NCBI GenBank assembly: GCA_937983055.1
Contig: CALJLA010000141.1
Span: 1-22,495, forward strand
DNA: 22,495 nt
Direction: 5' to 3'
DNA from: an uncultured Pseudomonadota bacterium
GTDB lineage: Bacteria > Pseudomonadota > Gammaproteobacteria > Burkholderiales > Eutrophovitaceae
Shown in pieces: positions 21,499 to 22,495 of this stretch. Position 1 is the first letter of the stretch, and each line of letters opens with the position of its first letter. The notes under the pieces were generated by a model that was not told the DNA's origin, did no database searches, and saw nothing but the letters and a program-made list of their open reading frames with translations. A program made the position numbers and the translations under genes.

Positions 21499-22413
21499 AT
21501 GACGCAAACCGTTGGATTTATTGGGCTCGGGCTGATGGGCGAGCCGATGGCGGCCAATCTGGCCAAGGCCGGGTTCAAGCTGCGGGTGTACAACCGCTCG
21601 CCGCAGAAGGCGGCAAAGCTGGTGGAGCAGGGCGCAACGGTGTGCGCTTCGCCGGCGGACACCGCCACCGAGGGCGGCATCGTGGTGACCATGGTGTCCG
21701 ACGATGCGGCGCTGGAGGATGTGGCTTTCGGCGAACGCGGCTTCGGGCCGGTGCTGGGCAAGGGCGGGCTGCACCTGTCGATGTCCACGGTGGCGCCCGA
21801 GACGCTGCACCGGCTGGCCGAGCGCCACCGCCGTGCCGGCTCGCAGCTGCTGGCGGCGCCGGTGTTCGGCCGCCCCAACGCTGCCGCGGCAGGCAAGTTG
21901 TGGATCTGCCAGTCCGGGCCGGCCGAGGCAAAGGCGCGGGCGAAGCCGCTGCTCGATGCGATGGGGCAGGGCGTGTACGACTTCGGCGAGGCGCCGACCG
22001 CGGCCGGCGTGGCCAAGCTTGCCGGCAATTTCATGATCGGCGCGGCGATGGAGGCGATGGGCGAGGCCTACGCTTTCGCCGAAAAGAACGGCGTTGACCG
22101 CAAGGCGTTGTCCGATTTTCTGACGCAGACCATCTTTGCTGCGCCGGTGTATGTAAATTACAGCGCCATCGTCGCCGCCAAAAAGGCCGACTGGATCGGC
22201 TTCCAGCTGCGGCTGGGGCTGAAGGATTTCAAGCTGGTGCTGGCCACCGCCGAGCAGGCTGGCGTGCCGATGCCGATCGCCAGCCTGGTGCGCGACCGCA
22301 TGGTCTCGGCCATCGCCAAGGGGCGCGGCGACAACGACTGGACCGAGATGGCGCTCGGCGCGCTGGAAGATGCGGCATTGCCCGGGCCCGCGCCCGCCGA
22401 GACGAGGGGATGA
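21499..22413 (+). CDS. NAD(P)-dependent beta-hydroxyacid dehydrogenase family oxidoreductase
   Basis: The 304-aa product begins MTQTVGFIGLGLMGEPMAAN with the Rossmann GLGLMG loop (about 9-14), then the NADP-compatible YNRSPQKA segment, the STVAPET motif, the substrate loop APVFGRPNAAAAGKL, and the catalytic lysine in AGVAKLAGNF (about K173). The C-terminal helical domain includes GFQLRLGLKDFKLVLATAEQ. It belongs to the 3-hydroxyisobutyrate/glyoxylate reductase superfamily but a different branch from ltnD in this window; the substrate is uncertain. AGGAGGGGG lies just before the ATG. The stop overlaps a following ATG by 4 nt. Confidence 0.88.
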   Translation: MTQTVGFIGLGLMGEPMAANLAKAGFKLRVYNRSPQKAAKLVEQGATVCASPADTATEGGIVVTMVSDDAALEDVAFGERGFGPVLGKGGLHLSMSTVAPETLHRLAERHRRAGSQLLAAPVFGRPNAAAAGKLWICQSGPAEAKARAKPLLDAMGQGVYDFGEAPTAAGVAKLAGNFMIGAAMEAMGEAYAFAEKNGVDRKALSDFLTQTIFAAPVYVNYSAIVAAKKADWIGFQLRLGLKDFKLVLATAEQAGVPMPIASLVRDRMVSAIAKGRGDNDWTEMALGALEDAALPGPAPAETRG

Positions 22414-22495
22414 AACGCGAGGAGGCGCAGGAGAGCGCCGCCGGCGGCGAAATGCCGGTAGGCCGCCCGGGGACGCGAGCCGCGCACAGGCACGA
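22410..22495 (+). CDS. Start of an unidentified coupled gene (cut by window end)
   Basis: ATG 22410 overlaps the upstream stop codon (ATGA) and has GAGGGG just ahead of it. The frame stays open for 28 codons to the end of the window, beginning MKREEAQESAAGGEMPVGRP. The product cannot be identified from this much sequence; the hydrophilic N-terminus argues against a signal peptide. Translational coupling supports a real gene, but the frame could close soon outside the window. Confidence 0.4.
   Translation, partial: MKREEAQESAAGGEMPVGRPGTRAAHRH

Noticed and set aside
1..22495. CRISPR arrays, tRNA or rRNA genes, insertion sequences with transposase
   Set aside because: No regularly spaced direct repeats, no tRNA cloverleaf or rRNA core sequence noticed, and no transposase or integrase motifs in any plausible frame.

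Overview
The window is GC-rich, tightly packed bacterial chromosome. Gene content (cytochrome c', cytochrome b561-type protein, QueG, two TonB-dependent receptors, many signal peptides, a sigma-32-like promoter pair) points to a Gram-negative proteobacterium, most likely a respiratory betaproteobacterium. That placement is inferred from gene families only. I see no rRNA, tRNA, CRISPR array, phage genes or transposase.

Layout. (1) 1-4.3 kb: an inverted-arm repeat, a D-threonine aldolase/DSD1-type PLP enzyme, a small secreted protein, and a stress-type block. In that block two divergent Hsp20 genes share a back-to-back sigma-32-like promoter region and are flanked by two paralogous exported HEAT/TPR proteins. 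The 5' leader of the right-hand hsp20 can fold into a hairpin that hides its Shine-Dalgarno sequence, as in ROSE-like RNA thermometers. (2) 4.3-8.5 kb: L-threonate dehydrogenase (ltnD) with an unusual basic tail, a metallo-beta-lactamase-fold lipoprotein of the NAPE-PLD type, queG overlapping a PEBP/YbhB gene by 4 nt, a second inverted-arm repeat, and a DUF2905 membrane protein. (3) 8.5-11.3 kb: cytochrome c', a third inverted-arm repeat whose right arm forms the N-terminal codons of an FMN split-barrel protein, then on the opposite strand a HAD hydrolase and a cytochrome b561-like protein separated by 1 nt. (4) 11.4-13.9 kb: a BtuB-type TonB receptor and a small secreted protein of unknown function, divergent.

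(5) 14.0-21.4 kb is the most interesting part. On the minus strand lie a 759-aa TonB-dependent receptor, a small periplasmic c-type cytochrome, and a periplasmic beta-propeller dehydrogenase resembling PQQ/sorbosone dehydrogenases, ended by a strong terminator. Divergent from the receptor is a two-component system (membrane PAS histidine kinase plus NarL/LuxR regulator) with overlapping reading frames. A gapped palindrome GGGA-N5-TCCC occurs three times around the two-component genes: once inside a perfect 35-nt palindrome, and twice as an identical 14-mer placed before and after the kinase/regulator pair. This looks like a candidate operator set for a regulated module of cofactor or substrate uptake, periplasmic oxidation and electron transfer; the functional link is inference.

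(6) 21.5-22.5 kb: a second beta-hydroxyacid dehydrogenase and the start of a coupled gene that runs off the window.
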